DNA of 43,143 bases, taken from assembly GCA_045106335.1 (NCBI GenBank), contig JBGCEM010000157.1:1-43143 (forward strand), in the 5' to 3' direction. A program made the position numbers and the translations under genes. Positions 8,475 to 16,906 of this stretch are shown here, one piece after another (the first letter of the stretch is position 1; the number at the start of each line of letters is the position of its first letter). The notes under the pieces are model-generated. The model saw only the letters and a list, made by a program, of their open reading frames with translations. It did no database searches and was not told the DNA's origin. The DNA comes from Aliishimia sp045106335 (GTDB taxonomy: Bacteria > Pseudomonadota > Alphaproteobacteria > Rhodobacterales > Rhodobacteraceae).

Positions 8475-9074
8475 ATGGCTTTTGAACTTCCCGATCTTCC
8501 CTATGCACATGACGCCCTGGCAGCCAAAGGCATGTCCGCCGAGACGTTGGAATACCACCACGACCTGCACCACAAAGCTTATGTCGACAACGGCAACAAG
8601 CTGATTGCGGGCACCGAATGGGACGGCAAGTCGATGGAAGACATCATCGTCGGCACCTATGATGGATCTGCCGTTGCCCAGAACGGAATTTTTAACAATA
8701 TCAGCCAGTTGTGGAACCATAATCAGTTCTGGGAAATGATGGGTCCCGCGGGCGACGCGATGCCAAGCGAGTTGGAAAAAGCGTTGGTCGACAGCTTTGG
8801 CTCTGTTGATGACTTCAAATCAGCCTTCGCAGCTGCGGGCGCGGGTCAGTTCGGCTCGGGCTGGTGCTGGTTGGTCAAGAACCCCGATGGCGGCTTGGCT
8901 GTGACCAAGACAGAAAACGGCGTGAATCCTTTGTGCTTTGGGCAAACGGCCCTGCTGGGTTGCGATGTGTGGGAACATTCCTATTACATCGACTTCCGGA
9001 ACAAACGCCCGGCCTACCTGGATAACTTCCTGAATTCACTGGTGAATTGGGAAAACGTCGCCAGCCGCATGTAA
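8475..9074 (+). CDS. sodB: Superoxide dismutase, Fe type
   Basis: A 199-residue enzyme of normal length with a strong AGGAGG site upstream. Metal ligands are visible in YHHDLHHKAYV (first His), ISQLWNHNQFW (second His) and GCDVWEHSYYIDFRN (Asp and His). The Gln in ISQLWNH, rather than Gly, is the outer-sphere signature of iron enzymes; whether it can use manganese cannot be read from sequence. It removes superoxide in the cytoplasm. It follows the sarcosine oxidase genes, whose product makes H2O2, but has its own leader after a repeat and its own terminator, so it is probably a separate unit. Confidence 0.95.
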   Translation: MAFELPDLPYAHDALAAKGMSAETLEYHHDLHHKAYVDNGNKLIAGTEWDGKSMEDIIVGTYDGSAVAQNGIFNNISQLWNHNQFWEMMGPAGDAMPSELEKALVDSFGSVDDFKSAFAAAGAGQFGSGWCWLVKNPDGGLAVTKTENGVNPLCFGQTALLGCDVWEHSYYIDFRNKRPAYLDNFLNSLVNWENVASRM

Positions 9075-9095
9075 GCGGTTAAGACTTTTTCTACG

Positions 9096-9127
9096 AAAGG
9101 CTCGCTGTTTTGGCGGGCCTTTTTTTT
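9096..9127 (+). terminator. Intrinsic terminator of sodB
   Basis: AGGCTCGC / GCGGGCCT stem (one G-U pair) around a TGTTTTG loop, followed by eight T. It lies between convergent sodB and phoH. Confidence 0.88.
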
Positions 9128-9143
9128 GATCTACTCGAGGGCT

Positions 9144-10172
9144 TTAGCTTTTGTGCGGTAGGGAGGCTTCTGCTTCTGCTTCATACGCTTCGATAATGGC
9201 AGCGACCAAGGGGTGGCGGACCACGTCCTTTGAGGTGAAGTAATTAAAGCCAATTTTCGGGATCGTCTTCAGCAATCGTTCCGCGTCGCGCAACCCCGAT
9301 TGCACGCCCCGGGGCAGATCAATCTGCGTGCGATCCCCGGTAATCACCATGCGGGACCCTTCCCCAAGCCGGGTCAGAAACATTTTCATTTGCATAGATG
9401 TGGCGTTTTGGGCCTCATCTAACACGACAAAGGCGCGCGCCAATGTGCGCCCGCGCATGAAGGCTAAGGGCGCGATTTCAATGCGCTTTTCCTCGATTAA
9501 CTTAGCCAATTGTTTGCCTGGAAGAAAGTCATTCAGCGCGTCATAAAGTGGTTGCATATAAGGATCGATCTTGTCCTTCATATCGCCCGGCAGATAGCCA
9601 AGTTTTTCACCCGCTTCCACGGCTGGGCGGCTGAGAATAATGCGATCTACCTCACCATTGATGAACATTGACACCCCAACGGCCACGGCCAGGTAGGTTT
9701 TTCCGGTCCCCGCCGGGCCAATCCCAAAGGCCAGCTCATTTTCGAACAAGCTAAGCACATAGGCTTTTTGCGCATCTGTGCGCGGCTCAACCAGTTTTTT
9801 GCGGGTTTTAATTTCAACCCGGGCCGTCATATCCGGCATTTCCAGCTGTTCCCCTTTGCGTGCGGCGAACGCATCATCGCCCATTCGAACTTCTCGATCA
9901 ATATCTGCCGCTTCGACGGAACGGCCCTGTTCAAGCCGTTGATAAAGCACATTCAACAGCTCGGACGCGGCATGACGCGCATCGGGTGGTCCGACAACAG
10001 CCAATTGGTTGCCACGGCGCAGGATTTGAACGGACATGCGCTGTTCGACATCAGCCAAATTGCGGTCGAATTCGCCGCAAAGGTCAATCAAAAGCCGATT
10101 GTTCGGAAACTCTATCAAAGTTTCGCCGGAATTGGTGGCTGTCTGATCTGTCGTCGAATCTGAAGGGCTCAA
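9144..10172 (-). CDS. phoH: PhoH family ATPase (YbeZ-like)
   Basis: A 342-residue protein. The N-terminal KH-like region (about 20-80) precedes the P-loop NTPase domain: GPAGTGKT (Walker A), SRPAVEAGEKLGYLPGD, FVVLDEAQN (Walker B), TRLGEGSRMVITGD and DLPRGVQSGL. These are the hallmarks of PhoH/YbeZ, a cytoplasmic ATPase that in many bacteria works with the endoribonuclease YbeY in rRNA processing. The usual neighbours miaB and ybeY are not seen here: the gene stands alone, with a 133-bp space to the kinase gene upstream. Confidence 0.95.
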   Translation of the reverse strand: MSPSDSTTDQTATNSGETLIEFPNNRLLIDLCGEFDRNLADVEQRMSVQILRRGNQLAVVGPPDARHAASELLNVLYQRLEQGRSVEAADIDREVRMGDDAFAARKGEQLEMPDMTARVEIKTRKKLVEPRTDAQKAYVLSLFENELAFGIGPAGTGKTYLAVAVGVSMFINGEVDRIILSRPAVEAGEKLGYLPGDMKDKIDPYMQPLYDALNDFLPGKQLAKLIEEKRIEIAPLAFMRGRTLARAFVVLDEAQNATSMQMKMFLTRLGEGSRMVITGDRTQIDLPRGVQSGLRDAERLLKTIPKIGFNYFTSKDVVRHPLVAAIIEAYEAEAEASLPHKS

Positions 10173-10305
10173 AGGCGGCTCCTATGGGCAAGCGTTTCGC
10201 GTAATCGTGCCACTCTGCGCAGATCAGCACAAGCCGTCAACGCGCCGACATGCCAGTCAATTTTCGCAACACCACATCGTGACGAAACGCTGCCAATTTA
10301 GTGCG

Positions 10306-12006
10306 CTACTGCGCGGCCATGCTTTGATTTGGTTTTTGCAAACTGCGCGCTTTCACAAGATCAATTGGGAAGTTCAGTGTTAGGATATAGCGATCCGACG
10401 TTTTTTGCCGGGTCACTTGACCGCCCAATTGCTGCGTGAAGGCTTCAATCAACTGCGTGCCGATTCCATTTGTGATCATCGCCGCGTTTTGATCGTTAAC
10501 TGGGTTTGTGACCTTAAGCTGGGCATAGTCTGCATTCGTTTTATGCAACTCAATTTTAATATCTTGGGTGTTGAGCGACGTCATGTCGATGTTTTTTATG
10601 GCGTTTGTTACAACTTCTGACACGAGCAAGGACAAGGCAAAGGCTTGTTCCGGGAACACAGTGATTTCTTCTAAATCCGTGGTCATTTTCACCGGGCGTC
10701 CAAATGGGCTTCCAACTTGCGCGATTTGCTCAGCGACGTCAGATACGATGGCCGCCGCGTTTATTTGAACAATATCATCGCCCAAATACATCCGTTTATG
10801 GGTCGTCGCCAACGCCATAATGCGATCCTGCAAACGTCCTAACGTTTGCTTGGTTTCGTCGGAAATAGACCGACGCATTTGGATATTCATCATTGAGGAA
10901 ATTAATTGAAGATTATTCTTCACGCGATGATGAACTTCTTTTAACAGGGTATTTTTTTCTTGAACTGAGCGGTGCAGATCTCGTTGATCGTCCAATAGGC
11001 TTCGGGCCAAATGGTGAAAGTCGGCGTCCATCTGGCGCAATTCCCGGGACTGTAGCTGCTGGTCTGTTTGGATATTTGGAATGTCTCGTGTGTCTGCGAA
11101 ATTACGCATGCGTGTGCGTAACCCATTAAGCGGTTGAATAACCAGTTTATTTACACTCACCCAGGCGATGAAAATGCTTCCCAGCCAAAGCGCAAGAAGC
11201 GCTGCAAAAAGCGGAGCGTAATTCAGAATTGAAGCATAGGCCGACTCGGTCGGCAGAACAGCCACCCCGAAAATGTTGCTTTCAAGGATTGGAATAAATG
11301 CAACTTTTTTTCCATCAGAGCCAACCAATTCGTCGATTTTGTGCGTGCCCATTTGGTCGGGAATTGCTAGGTTTTGCAGCCTTGCCTGATTGGCAGCAGA
11401 AACGCCTTCCGGAATGAATTGGTTTTGTGTCGCATTTGGCGCCCATACAACACCGACAATCTCTCCGTTCAACGTCTTTGCCGAAAAGTCGGATTGAATT
11501 TCCAGCCGGACTAAGTGTGGTTCGGGCCGCACATTGGACGCGTTAAGAATTGGATATGTCAGCACAGCAGAGCGAGTGTCCAACACGTGCGCGCTGGCAG
11601 CCTGAAAATCCAAACCTGTTACATCAACGCGCGACGGCACTGTTTTCGAAGAGCACAAATTCGTCCCGCTGTGGTCCGTAATCATCGCGCTCACCAAATA
11701 GCTTTTGCTGTCAACAACAGCCTGCATCAATTGATTACATGTGCCGGCGTTCGCAATCCAATTGGTTTCCAGCGAGGCAATCGTCTTTGCATCAGCAGAC
11801 GCCTTAAAAAAGACGCGCTGGGGTTCTGCAAATAAATTCTGGATTTGATTGGTAACAACAGCAGATTTATTCACCATGTCAGCGCGCGCGATTTTGTAGG
11901 TTTGAATTGCGCCTAGAAGGCCAATAGGGACCAGCGCAAGCGCCAGCAATAATGCGATACGTCCGCGCAGCCCAATTTCATACCATATTTTTTTGGGATG
12001 TTTCAT
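10306..12006 (-). CDS. Membrane sensor histidine kinase of the HisKA_2/HWE type, general stress response
   Basis: A 566-residue kinase. A membrane segment at about 14-35 (LLLALALVPIGLLGA) and another at about 262-290 flank a roughly 220-residue extracytoplasmic region, probably a Cache-like sensor domain. A HAMP-like linker follows, then the HisKA_2 motif EVHHRVKNNLQ, in which His360 is the likely phosphorylation site, and a C-terminal HATPase region ending with a NGIGTQLIEAFTQQLGG segment. Kinases of this group phosphorylate PhyR. Its ATG overlaps the stop of ecfG by four bases, so it is coupled to nepR-ecfG, which supports a PhyK-like role. The sensed signal is unknown. No strong terminator is visible after it. 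Confidence 0.92.
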   Translation of the reverse strand: MKHPKKIWYEIGLRGRIALLLALALVPIGLLGAIQTYKIARADMVNKSAVVTNQIQNLFAEPQRVFFKASADAKTIASLETNWIANAGTCNQLMQAVVDSKSYLVSAMITDHSGTNLCSSKTVPSRVDVTGLDFQAASAHVLDTRSAVLTYPILNASNVRPEPHLVRLEIQSDFSAKTLNGEIVGVVWAPNATQNQFIPEGVSAANQARLQNLAIPDQMGTHKIDELVGSDGKKVAFIPILESNIFGVAVLPTESAYASILNYAPLFAALLALWLGSIFIAWVSVNKLVIQPLNGLRTRMRNFADTRDIPNIQTDQQLQSRELRQMDADFHHLARSLLDDQRDLHRSVQEKNTLLKEVHHRVKNNLQLISSMMNIQMRRSISDETKQTLGRLQDRIMALATTHKRMYLGDDIVQINAAAIVSDVAEQIAQVGSPFGRPVKMTTDLEEITVFPEQAFALSLLVSEVVTNAIKNIDMTSLNTQDIKIELHKTNADYAQLKVTNPVNDQNAAMITNGIGTQLIEAFTQQLGGQVTRQKTSDRYILTLNFPIDLVKARSLQKPNQSMAAQ

Positions 12007-12554
12007 GCTCTACCTGCCAAGTCTTGGCCTGCGGCCATAATTGACAAAGTTGCGACGTCCGTTGCATCGTGATTTTCATGTCCTGTTTGCTTTGCGAGTC
12101 TGGTGCGGGCCCGTGCCGCGCGACTTTTTATTGTGCCAACGGCGACCCCGCATGCCTCTGCGGCTTCTTGATAGGAAAAGCCAAGAACACCGACCAACAT
12201 TAACGCTTCGCGATGTTCATCAGACAGGCTTTCAAAGGCAATTTTAAGCTCTGCTAGCTTCAAATGCCCGTCCTGAGACGGTTTGTCCGCAATGTTTTCA
12301 GCGGCATAGCTGTCCATTTGCTGTTCTCGATTAAACTTGCGCATCTGCGAATAGTACGTGTTGCGCAGAATAGTGATTAACCATGCGCGCAGGTTCGTCC
12401 CATCCTTGAACAGGTGAAAATTCTTCCACGCTTTCTCAAGCGCGTCTTGAACAAGATCATCCGCCAGGCTTTGGTGCTTTGCCAAACTAACAGCAAAAGC
12501 GCGCATTTCCCGGATGTGGTTAATGATGTCCTCGGGTGCGTGCATCCGCGTCAT
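12003..12554 (-). CDS. ecfG: RNA polymerase sigma factor EcfG, general stress response
   Basis: A 183-residue sigma factor with region 2 (AFAVSLAKHQSLADDLVQDALEKAW continuing into DGTNLRAWLITILRN) and region 4 (LSDEHREALMLVGVLGFSYQEAAEACGVAVGTIKSRAARAR); regions 1 and 3 are missing, as in ECF factors. Identity as EcfG comes from the sequence type and the neighbours: nepR upstream overlapping by ATGA, a PhyR-type gene divergent, and a HisKA_2 kinase downstream, also overlapping by ATGA. EcfG directs RNA polymerase to stress promoters of GGAAC-N16/17-CGTT type and is held inactive by NepR. Confidence 0.95.
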   Translation of the reverse strand: MTRMHAPEDIINHIREMRAFAVSLAKHQSLADDLVQDALEKAWKNFHLFKDGTNLRAWLITILRNTYYSQMRKFNREQQMDSYAAENIADKPSQDGHLKLAELKIAFESLSDEHREALMLVGVLGFSYQEAAEACGVAVGTIKSRAARARTRLAKQTGHENHDATDVATLSIMAAGQDLAGRA

Positions 12555-12721
12555 GTATCTAACCCGGGGTTTGAGTCGGCGGGATCAGAGCTGCCTTTCA
12601 ACTGATCGATAAGATCGGCAAAACGGGTCGGGATCTCGCCCTCAAGCACGTCTTTGTAAACGCGTTTTAAGTTCGTTTCGATACGAAGATCTGGGGCATT
12701 TGACTTTTCATCGTCAGCCAT
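12551..12721 (-). CDS. nepR: NepR anti-sigma factor
   Basis: A 56-residue protein beginning MADDEKSNAP with AAGGA upstream; a longer in-frame start at 12772 would run through the promoter. It contains the helix pattern typical of NepR (LKRVYKDVLEGEIPTRFADLIDQL), whose two helices bind EcfG. Under stress phosphorylated PhyR takes NepR away and frees EcfG. The stop overlaps the ecfG ATG by four bases, so anti-sigma and sigma are made in a fixed ratio. Confidence 0.92.
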   Translation of the reverse strand: MADDEKSNAPDLRIETNLKRVYKDVLEGEIPTRFADLIDQLKGSSDPADSNPGLDT

Positions 12722-12765
12722 GAACTTATTTCCTTTGCACGCATGAGTATCAGTTATATAGATAC

Positions 12766-12790
12766 AACTCACGAAACGCTGTTTGGTTCC
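12766..12790 (-). promoter_or_regulatory. EcfG-type promoter of nepR-ecfG-kinase
   Basis: Read on the minus strand: GGAAC (plus 12786-12790), 16 bases, then AGTT (plus 12766-12769). The family consensus is GGAAC-N16/17-CGTT, so the -35 is perfect and the -10 has one change. It is 45 bases upstream of the nepR start, as expected for an autoregulated promoter. It lies in the short space shared with divergent phyR. Confidence 0.75.
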
Positions 12791-12816
12791 GTAAACTTCT
12801 TAAGAAAGTTGAAACA

Positions 12817-13662
12817 ATGACCAAGAACGTATCTTCATCAGCGATTGGCGCAGTCGCTGAGCACAACATCCCATATCTGCGCCGATACGCGCGTGCGCTT
12901 ACGGGAAATCAAAAAGACGGCGATGGTCTTGCTGCGGCGACGCTCGAATCTTTATTGGCGGACAGACGACTTTATGACACCGAAGAATCAGGCAAGCTTG
13001 CCTTGTTTAAGGTCTTTCATGCCATTTGGGATGCAACGGGAGCACAGGTGAATGTGCAGGAAACCGGACTTAAAAAACGCGCACAAAGACACTTGTCGTC
13101 TTTGACGCGACGGTCACGCGAAGCTTTGTTGCTGACAACGATGGAAGACTTTTCGTTTCAAGAGTCGGCGACGATTTTGAACACCACCCCAGAAGATGTT
13201 GAAAAGCTGGTGGATAAAGCCCGAGAGCAGATGAGTGAAGCGGTCTCCGGAACAGTTTTGATCATAGAAGACGAAGCGATCATCGCCATGGATCTTGAAG
13301 CAATGGTTCTGGATATGGGGCATCGCATTGCGGGTGTGGCGCGTACGCGCGACGCGGCGACTGCGTTGGGACGCACAGACCCGCCGGATTTGATTCTGAC
13401 AGATATTCAGCTGGCGGATGACAGCTCAGGGGTTGATGCGGTTGTTGATATTCTTGGAGTGATCGGGCAACGTCCGGTGGTTTTCATTACGGCCTATCCG
13501 GAACGTCTATTGACCGGCAGTAAACCAGAGCCGACGTTTTTGATCACGAAACCGTATACGGAAGAACAAGTGCGTTCGGCTGTAAGTCAGGCGATGTTCT
13601 TTTCATCAACGGAGACGTTGGGAAATCCCGATTATACGTTGGATCGCCCGACAAGCCACTAA
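12817..13662 (+). CDS. phyR: PhyR general stress response regulator
   Basis: A 281-residue protein with the order that defines PhyR: an N-terminal sigma-like domain (about 10-140; PYLRRYARALTGNQKDGDG, then LSSLTRRSREALLLTTMEDFSFQE) and a C-terminal receiver domain (about 145-262). In the receiver, acidic residues Glu151, Asp152 and Glu153, phosphoacceptor Asp196 (LILTDIQLA), Thr225 and Lys245 are in place. On phosphorylation the sigma-like domain binds NepR as a decoy for EcfG. It is divergent from nepR-ecfG across a 95-bp space. Its own SD site is weak (AAAG); an imperfect AACTTCTTAAG-AAAGTT inverted repeat lies just upstream. Confidence 0.96.
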   Translation: MTKNVSSSAIGAVAEHNIPYLRRYARALTGNQKDGDGLAAATLESLLADRRLYDTEESGKLALFKVFHAIWDATGAQVNVQETGLKKRAQRHLSSLTRRSREALLLTTMEDFSFQESATILNTTPEDVEKLVDKAREQMSEAVSGTVLIIEDEAIIAMDLEAMVLDMGHRIAGVARTRDAATALGRTDPPDLILTDIQLADDSSGVDAVVDILGVIGQRPVVFITAYPERLLTGSKPEPTFLITKPYTEEQVRSAVSQAMFFSSTETLGNPDYTLDRPTSH

Positions 13663-13674
13663 GTCTAGCTTGTC
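13650..13674. other. Hairpin at the phyR 3' end
   Basis: GACAAGC and GCTTGTC pair around an 11-base loop that contains the stop codon of phyR. There is no good T-run, so it is at best a weak terminator between convergent phyR and the receiver gene at 13695. Confidence 0.4.
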
Positions 13675-13694
13675 GTAGGCTTTTGTGGGATTGG

Positions 13695-14414
13695 TCACAA
13701 AAGCTCTGGCGTGTTTTCCATTGCCACAAGCTTCGCCCATAGTTCACGGCACAAAGTGTCCATTTCCCGCGCTTCACTGTTGTTGCTGCCCGTTGGCTTC
13801 TTCAATTGCGCGCGTGCTTGGCGCATCAAAGACAAGACCAACGGCTTCATTTCCGAGGCGTTTTGACTGGCATAATCTTTGACCAGCTCTTCCAGTTTAC
13901 CATTCAATCCTCGGGCGCGCATTAAATCCTTTTGAAGGTCAGACTTTTCCAAAGCATTTAAGACGGCGCCACGTAGATCTTCGGCACACAGCGCTGATTT
14001 TTCAAAATAGTCTGAGCATCCCGATTTCATAGCTGCAATCGCAACGGTGATGTCAGCCTGGCCCGTGATCATGATGATTGCATTGTTCAAATGGGCCGGG
14101 TGGCTGCGGATTAAGTTCACGGCCTCAAGCCCATCACTTTCAGGCAGCTGAAAATCGACCAAGACAAGGTCAAATTTTTGAACATCCAACGTGCCGCGCA
14201 AGTTGGACAAGCAGCCAATTTCTGTAATTTTGCAGTCTAACCCCGTCTCTTTGAACACCCGCGCGATGCGTTTGCGGTCAAATTCGCTGTCCTCAATCAC
14301 CAAGGCACTGATCGGGCGTGATAGTATGTCCTTTGTCCGGTCGGCGCCCATCGTAACGATGAATTTTTCTGCCGGGGATAAGTCGGATACGGGTGATTGA
14401 TTTATTTGCTGCAT
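13695..14414 (-). CDS. Receiver-domain response regulator with a C-terminal helical region
   Basis: A 239-residue protein; the start MQQINQSPVS is chosen for the AAGGAGA site six bases upstream, in preference to an in-frame upstream codon at 14450. About 30 N-terminal residues precede a receiver domain (35-155) with Glu41-Asp42, phosphoacceptor Asp87 (LVLVDFQLPESDG), Thr117 and Lys139. The remaining 85 residues are predicted helical and highly charged (LEELVKDYASQNA) and hold no recognisable DNA-binding or enzymatic domain. It lies tail to tail with phyR, so a link to the general stress response is possible but not shown. Confidence 0.85.
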   Translation of the reverse strand: MQQINQSPVSDLSPAEKFIVTMGADRTKDILSRPISALVIEDSEFDRKRIARVFKETGLDCKITEIGCLSNLRGTLDVQKFDLVLVDFQLPESDGLEAVNLIRSHPAHLNNAIIMITGQADITVAIAAMKSGCSDYFEKSALCAEDLRGAVLNALEKSDLQKDLMRARGLNGKLEELVKDYASQNASEMKPLVLSLMRQARAQLKKPTGSNNSEAREMDTLCRELWAKLVAMENTPELL

Positions 14415-14639
14415 ATGGATTCTCCTTTGCCACGGCTTGGATAGATCCAAACTGTAAATGGCGGCTAAACGCGAACCAACTTTCTACAACCTATCAGGGA
14501 TTTTCACGACGCTGCTGCAATTCGGTCGGGCAAAGCTTGTCGGCATATGCAAAGTCCGGCGTTGTAATGCGCGCGGTACGGGGCATGTATCCTAGTGTAG
14601 CCGCAGCTTTTTGCGCGCCAAAAATCAAAGGGCATATTT

Positions 14640-15359
14640 ATGAAACGCGTTCTGGTGACGGGCGGTGGATCGGGACTTGGGCGCGGGATCGCGCGGCATT
14701 TCAGCGCGGCGGGGATGCAGGTCACGATTGCTGGGCGGCGTGCGGATGCTTTGGCGCAGACCAATCATGATCACACGATGACATGTGTCCAAGCAGATAT
14801 AACCTGCGAGGCGGACGTGACGGCCCTTTGTGCAACGCCGTTTGATATTGTTGTGGCAAATGCAGGGATGGGGACGCCAAGTCTGTTGGTCGATACGCCG
14901 TTGGAGCTATGGGAGCAGACGTTAAGCGTCAATTTGACGGGCGTTTTCTTAACTTTCCGAGAGTCCTTGAAGCGCATGGCAGAGGGGGGACGATTGATTG
15001 CAATTGCCTCAACGGCAGGGCTCAAGGGTGGGTCGAATATTTCGACCTATGCCGCGTCAAAACATAGTGTTGTTGGGCTGGTGCGATCGGTGGCGCATGA
15101 GGTTGCGGGCCAAAACATCACTTGTAACGCGGTGTGTCCGGGATTTGTGAGCACGGATATGGCGGATGCTGCTGTCGCGGGGGTGGCGTCGCGGTTAAAT
15201 TTGTCGACCGAGCAAGCCACTGCGCGTGTGACGTCAGGCAACCCTTTGAAGCGGATGATTGATATAGACGAGGTCGTAGCCGCCGTTGCGTTTTTGGCCA
15301 GTCCAGAGGCGTCAATGATCAACGGACACACGTTGTCTGTGTCGGGTGGTGAAATCTAG
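14640..15359 (+). CDS. Short-chain dehydrogenase/reductase (SDR)
   Basis: A 239-residue classical SDR. The cofactor motif TGGGSGLG is at residues 7-14, the NAG motif at IVVANAGMG, the catalytic Ser in IAIASTAG, and the YAASK Tyr/Lys pair in the expected place. The arginine after the second beta strand (AGRRADAL) hints at NADPH but is not decisive. The substrate cannot be told; the family includes 3-oxoacyl-ACP reductases and many alcohol dehydrogenases. SD AAAGGG precedes the ATG. The 225-bp space before it holds the divergent start region of the receiver gene; I see nothing else in it. Confidence 0.88.
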   Translation: MKRVLVTGGGSGLGRGIARHFSAAGMQVTIAGRRADALAQTNHDHTMTCVQADITCEADVTALCATPFDIVVANAGMGTPSLLVDTPLELWEQTLSVNLTGVFLTFRESLKRMAEGGRLIAIASTAGLKGGSNISTYAASKHSVVGLVRSVAHEVAGQNITCNAVCPGFVSTDMADAAVAGVASRLNLSTEQATARVTSGNPLKRMIDIDEVVAAVAFLASPEASMINGHTLSVSGGEI

Positions 15360-15436
15360 GGGCCTTTTGTTGTGATGTTGTGTGCCGCATTGACATCCCC
15401 CAAGACAGGCCCGCTGAGTGAGACTCTTTACATGCT

Positions 15437-16633
15437 TTATATAATGACTTTCAGCAACGACGGGATGTGCTCTTTGAAGCGAAAGAAGCCATGGGTTGCA
15501 TGCGGCCAAGCGGCTTGATCAAACGCCCGTTGCACCTGCACTACGCGCGCTGTGCTGTTGCGGCTTAATTTTGCCAAAATATCTGCACTCGGCCCAACTG
15601 GTGCGTAAGCGGTCACCACCTGATCCAGTCCCTGCGCAACGATCCATGTGTTGATGTCCTCAGCGCTTTGGGCCGTTGCATCCACAGACAAATCATACCG
15701 TGCGACACAGTCCTGCAGAGCCCCAGCATGAAAGGTCTTTATATGCGGCGCCAGATGTAAAGGGCTAAGACGATGTGCTGAATGCAGGATGCATACTGTC
15801 TGCGGCGGACTGCAACCTTCCCATAGATAGGCAAGCGACAGATCCTCTGGATGCAGCAGCAGGCCAGTTCTAAGGTCTGGATTGATATCGTCAGAGTCGG
15901 GTAGGGGCTGTCGGTCCGGATTAGGGCTTCCTTTCAAGGGCAGCGCTTCTGAGGCCAGTTGCCATTTGGGATGAAACCGCCCTTCGGTATATTTGGATAT
16001 ATTGCTGGTGCGCGCCAAGTAGGTTTTGCCTTGCGTGTGCAAGCCGCCAACCCACCGCCAGGACAATGTGTTGGACGCAGGATCTCCGTCAAGCAAGTGA
16101 CGCAAAAAGAAATCAGCCCCCAATACCCAAGGTAGGCGCAAGGTGAAAATCCAGATCGAGGCAAACCACATACGTGCATGATTGTGCAAATACCCTGTTT
16201 GCACCAGTTCGCGCGCCCAGGCGTCAAAGCAGTCGATTCCCGTCTCGCCCTGGCAGGCCGCAGTCCAGTCGCGCCGCAATCCTGATTGCGTCTGAATGTT
16301 GTTGATCTGTTGCCCCAGCTCTTGGCGATAGTCACGCCACACACCGGGCCGCATTTCCAGCCAGCCCTTCCAATAGGTACGCCAGAACACTTCTTGGATA
16401 AATTTTTCGGCTGTGCTTGGGGCGAATTTGGCCAGTACCGATTGCAGCACGTCTTGCTCGGTGATCAAGCGTGTGCGGATGTAGGGCGACAAAGTGGACA
16501 CCCCAGCATGGCGACCGGGCCCCAAGTCATAATTGCGGCGCGCGGCGTAGTCACGGCCAGCGCACGGTGTGAAATCGCGCAAACGTGTCAGCGCTTCAAT
16601 GCGGGTTGGGGGGAATATCGTATTTGCGTGCAT
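15437..16633 (-). CDS. Photolyase/cryptochrome-like FAD-binding protein with apparently swapped domains
   Basis: A 398-residue protein starting MHANTIFPPT (an upstream TTG at 16642 is less likely). Residues about 30-235 look like the FAD-binding domain of DNA photolyases: GRHAGVSTLSPYIRTRL, FIQEVFWRTYWKGW, GYLHNHARMWFASIW, DGDPASNTLSWRW. The N-terminal antenna Rossmann domain is absent. Instead residues about 255-398 alternate predicted strands and helices (QTVCILHSAHRL, QVVTAYAPVGPSADILAKL, RVVQVQRAFDQAAWP) and end in HGFFRFKEHIPSLL, which resembles that Rossmann domain placed after the FAD domain. Flavin binding is likely; DNA repair versus light sensing is open. No clear SD site. Confidence 0.8.
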   Translation of the reverse strand: MHANTIFPPTRIEALTRLRDFTPCAGRDYAARRNYDLGPGRHAGVSTLSPYIRTRLITEQDVLQSVLAKFAPSTAEKFIQEVFWRTYWKGWLEMRPGVWRDYRQELGQQINNIQTQSGLRRDWTAACQGETGIDCFDAWARELVQTGYLHNHARMWFASIWIFTLRLPWVLGADFFLRHLLDGDPASNTLSWRWVGGLHTQGKTYLARTSNISKYTEGRFHPKWQLASEALPLKGSPNPDRQPLPDSDDINPDLRTGLLLHPEDLSLAYLWEGCSPPQTVCILHSAHRLSPLHLAPHIKTFHAGALQDCVARYDLSVDATAQSAEDINTWIVAQGLDQVVTAYAPVGPSADILAKLSRNSTARVVQVQRAFDQAAWPHATHGFFRFKEHIPSLLKVII

Positions 16634-16762
16634 CCCAGCCAATTATGGCGCGGCCTTACGCCGTCAAGCCTGATATTTTTCTGGAATGATCAAGTTTTAA
16701 GCAAATAGAGTGACGGGCCTGCGCACTCAGACCAGGGCAAGTTGTATCGTTTTCCCCCCAAT

Positions 16763-16783
16763 TTGGCGGATTATTACCACCAA
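16763..16783. promoter_or_regulatory. Imperfect palindrome upstream of clpP
   Basis: TTGGCGG, seven bases, CCACCAA: arms match in six of seven positions. It is about 125 bases before the clpP start and could be an operator; no regulator is assigned. Confidence 0.3.
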
Positions 16784-16811
16784 TAAGTGAAATAAGACCA
16801 CCTACAGCGTA

Positions 16812-16840
16812 CGCCCCCCTCTTGCAGCCGCTGGGGGGCG
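16812..16840 (+). other. GC-rich hairpin in the clpP leader
   Basis: CGCCCCCC and GGGGGGCG form a perfect eight-base stem around a 13-base loop, 66 bases upstream of the clpP start. There is no T-run, so it is not an intrinsic terminator; an operator or mRNA-stabilising leader hairpin is possible. Confidence 0.55.
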
Positions 16841-16906
16841 GCACTAAGACTCTGCTAACAGATCGGCGCTATGGTGCGTCGAAACAGGTTTGAAGGCAGG
16901 CACGTG

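Noticed and set aside
16812..16840. clpP-leader hairpin as an intrinsic terminator
   Set aside because: Stem is strong, but no T-run follows on either strand.
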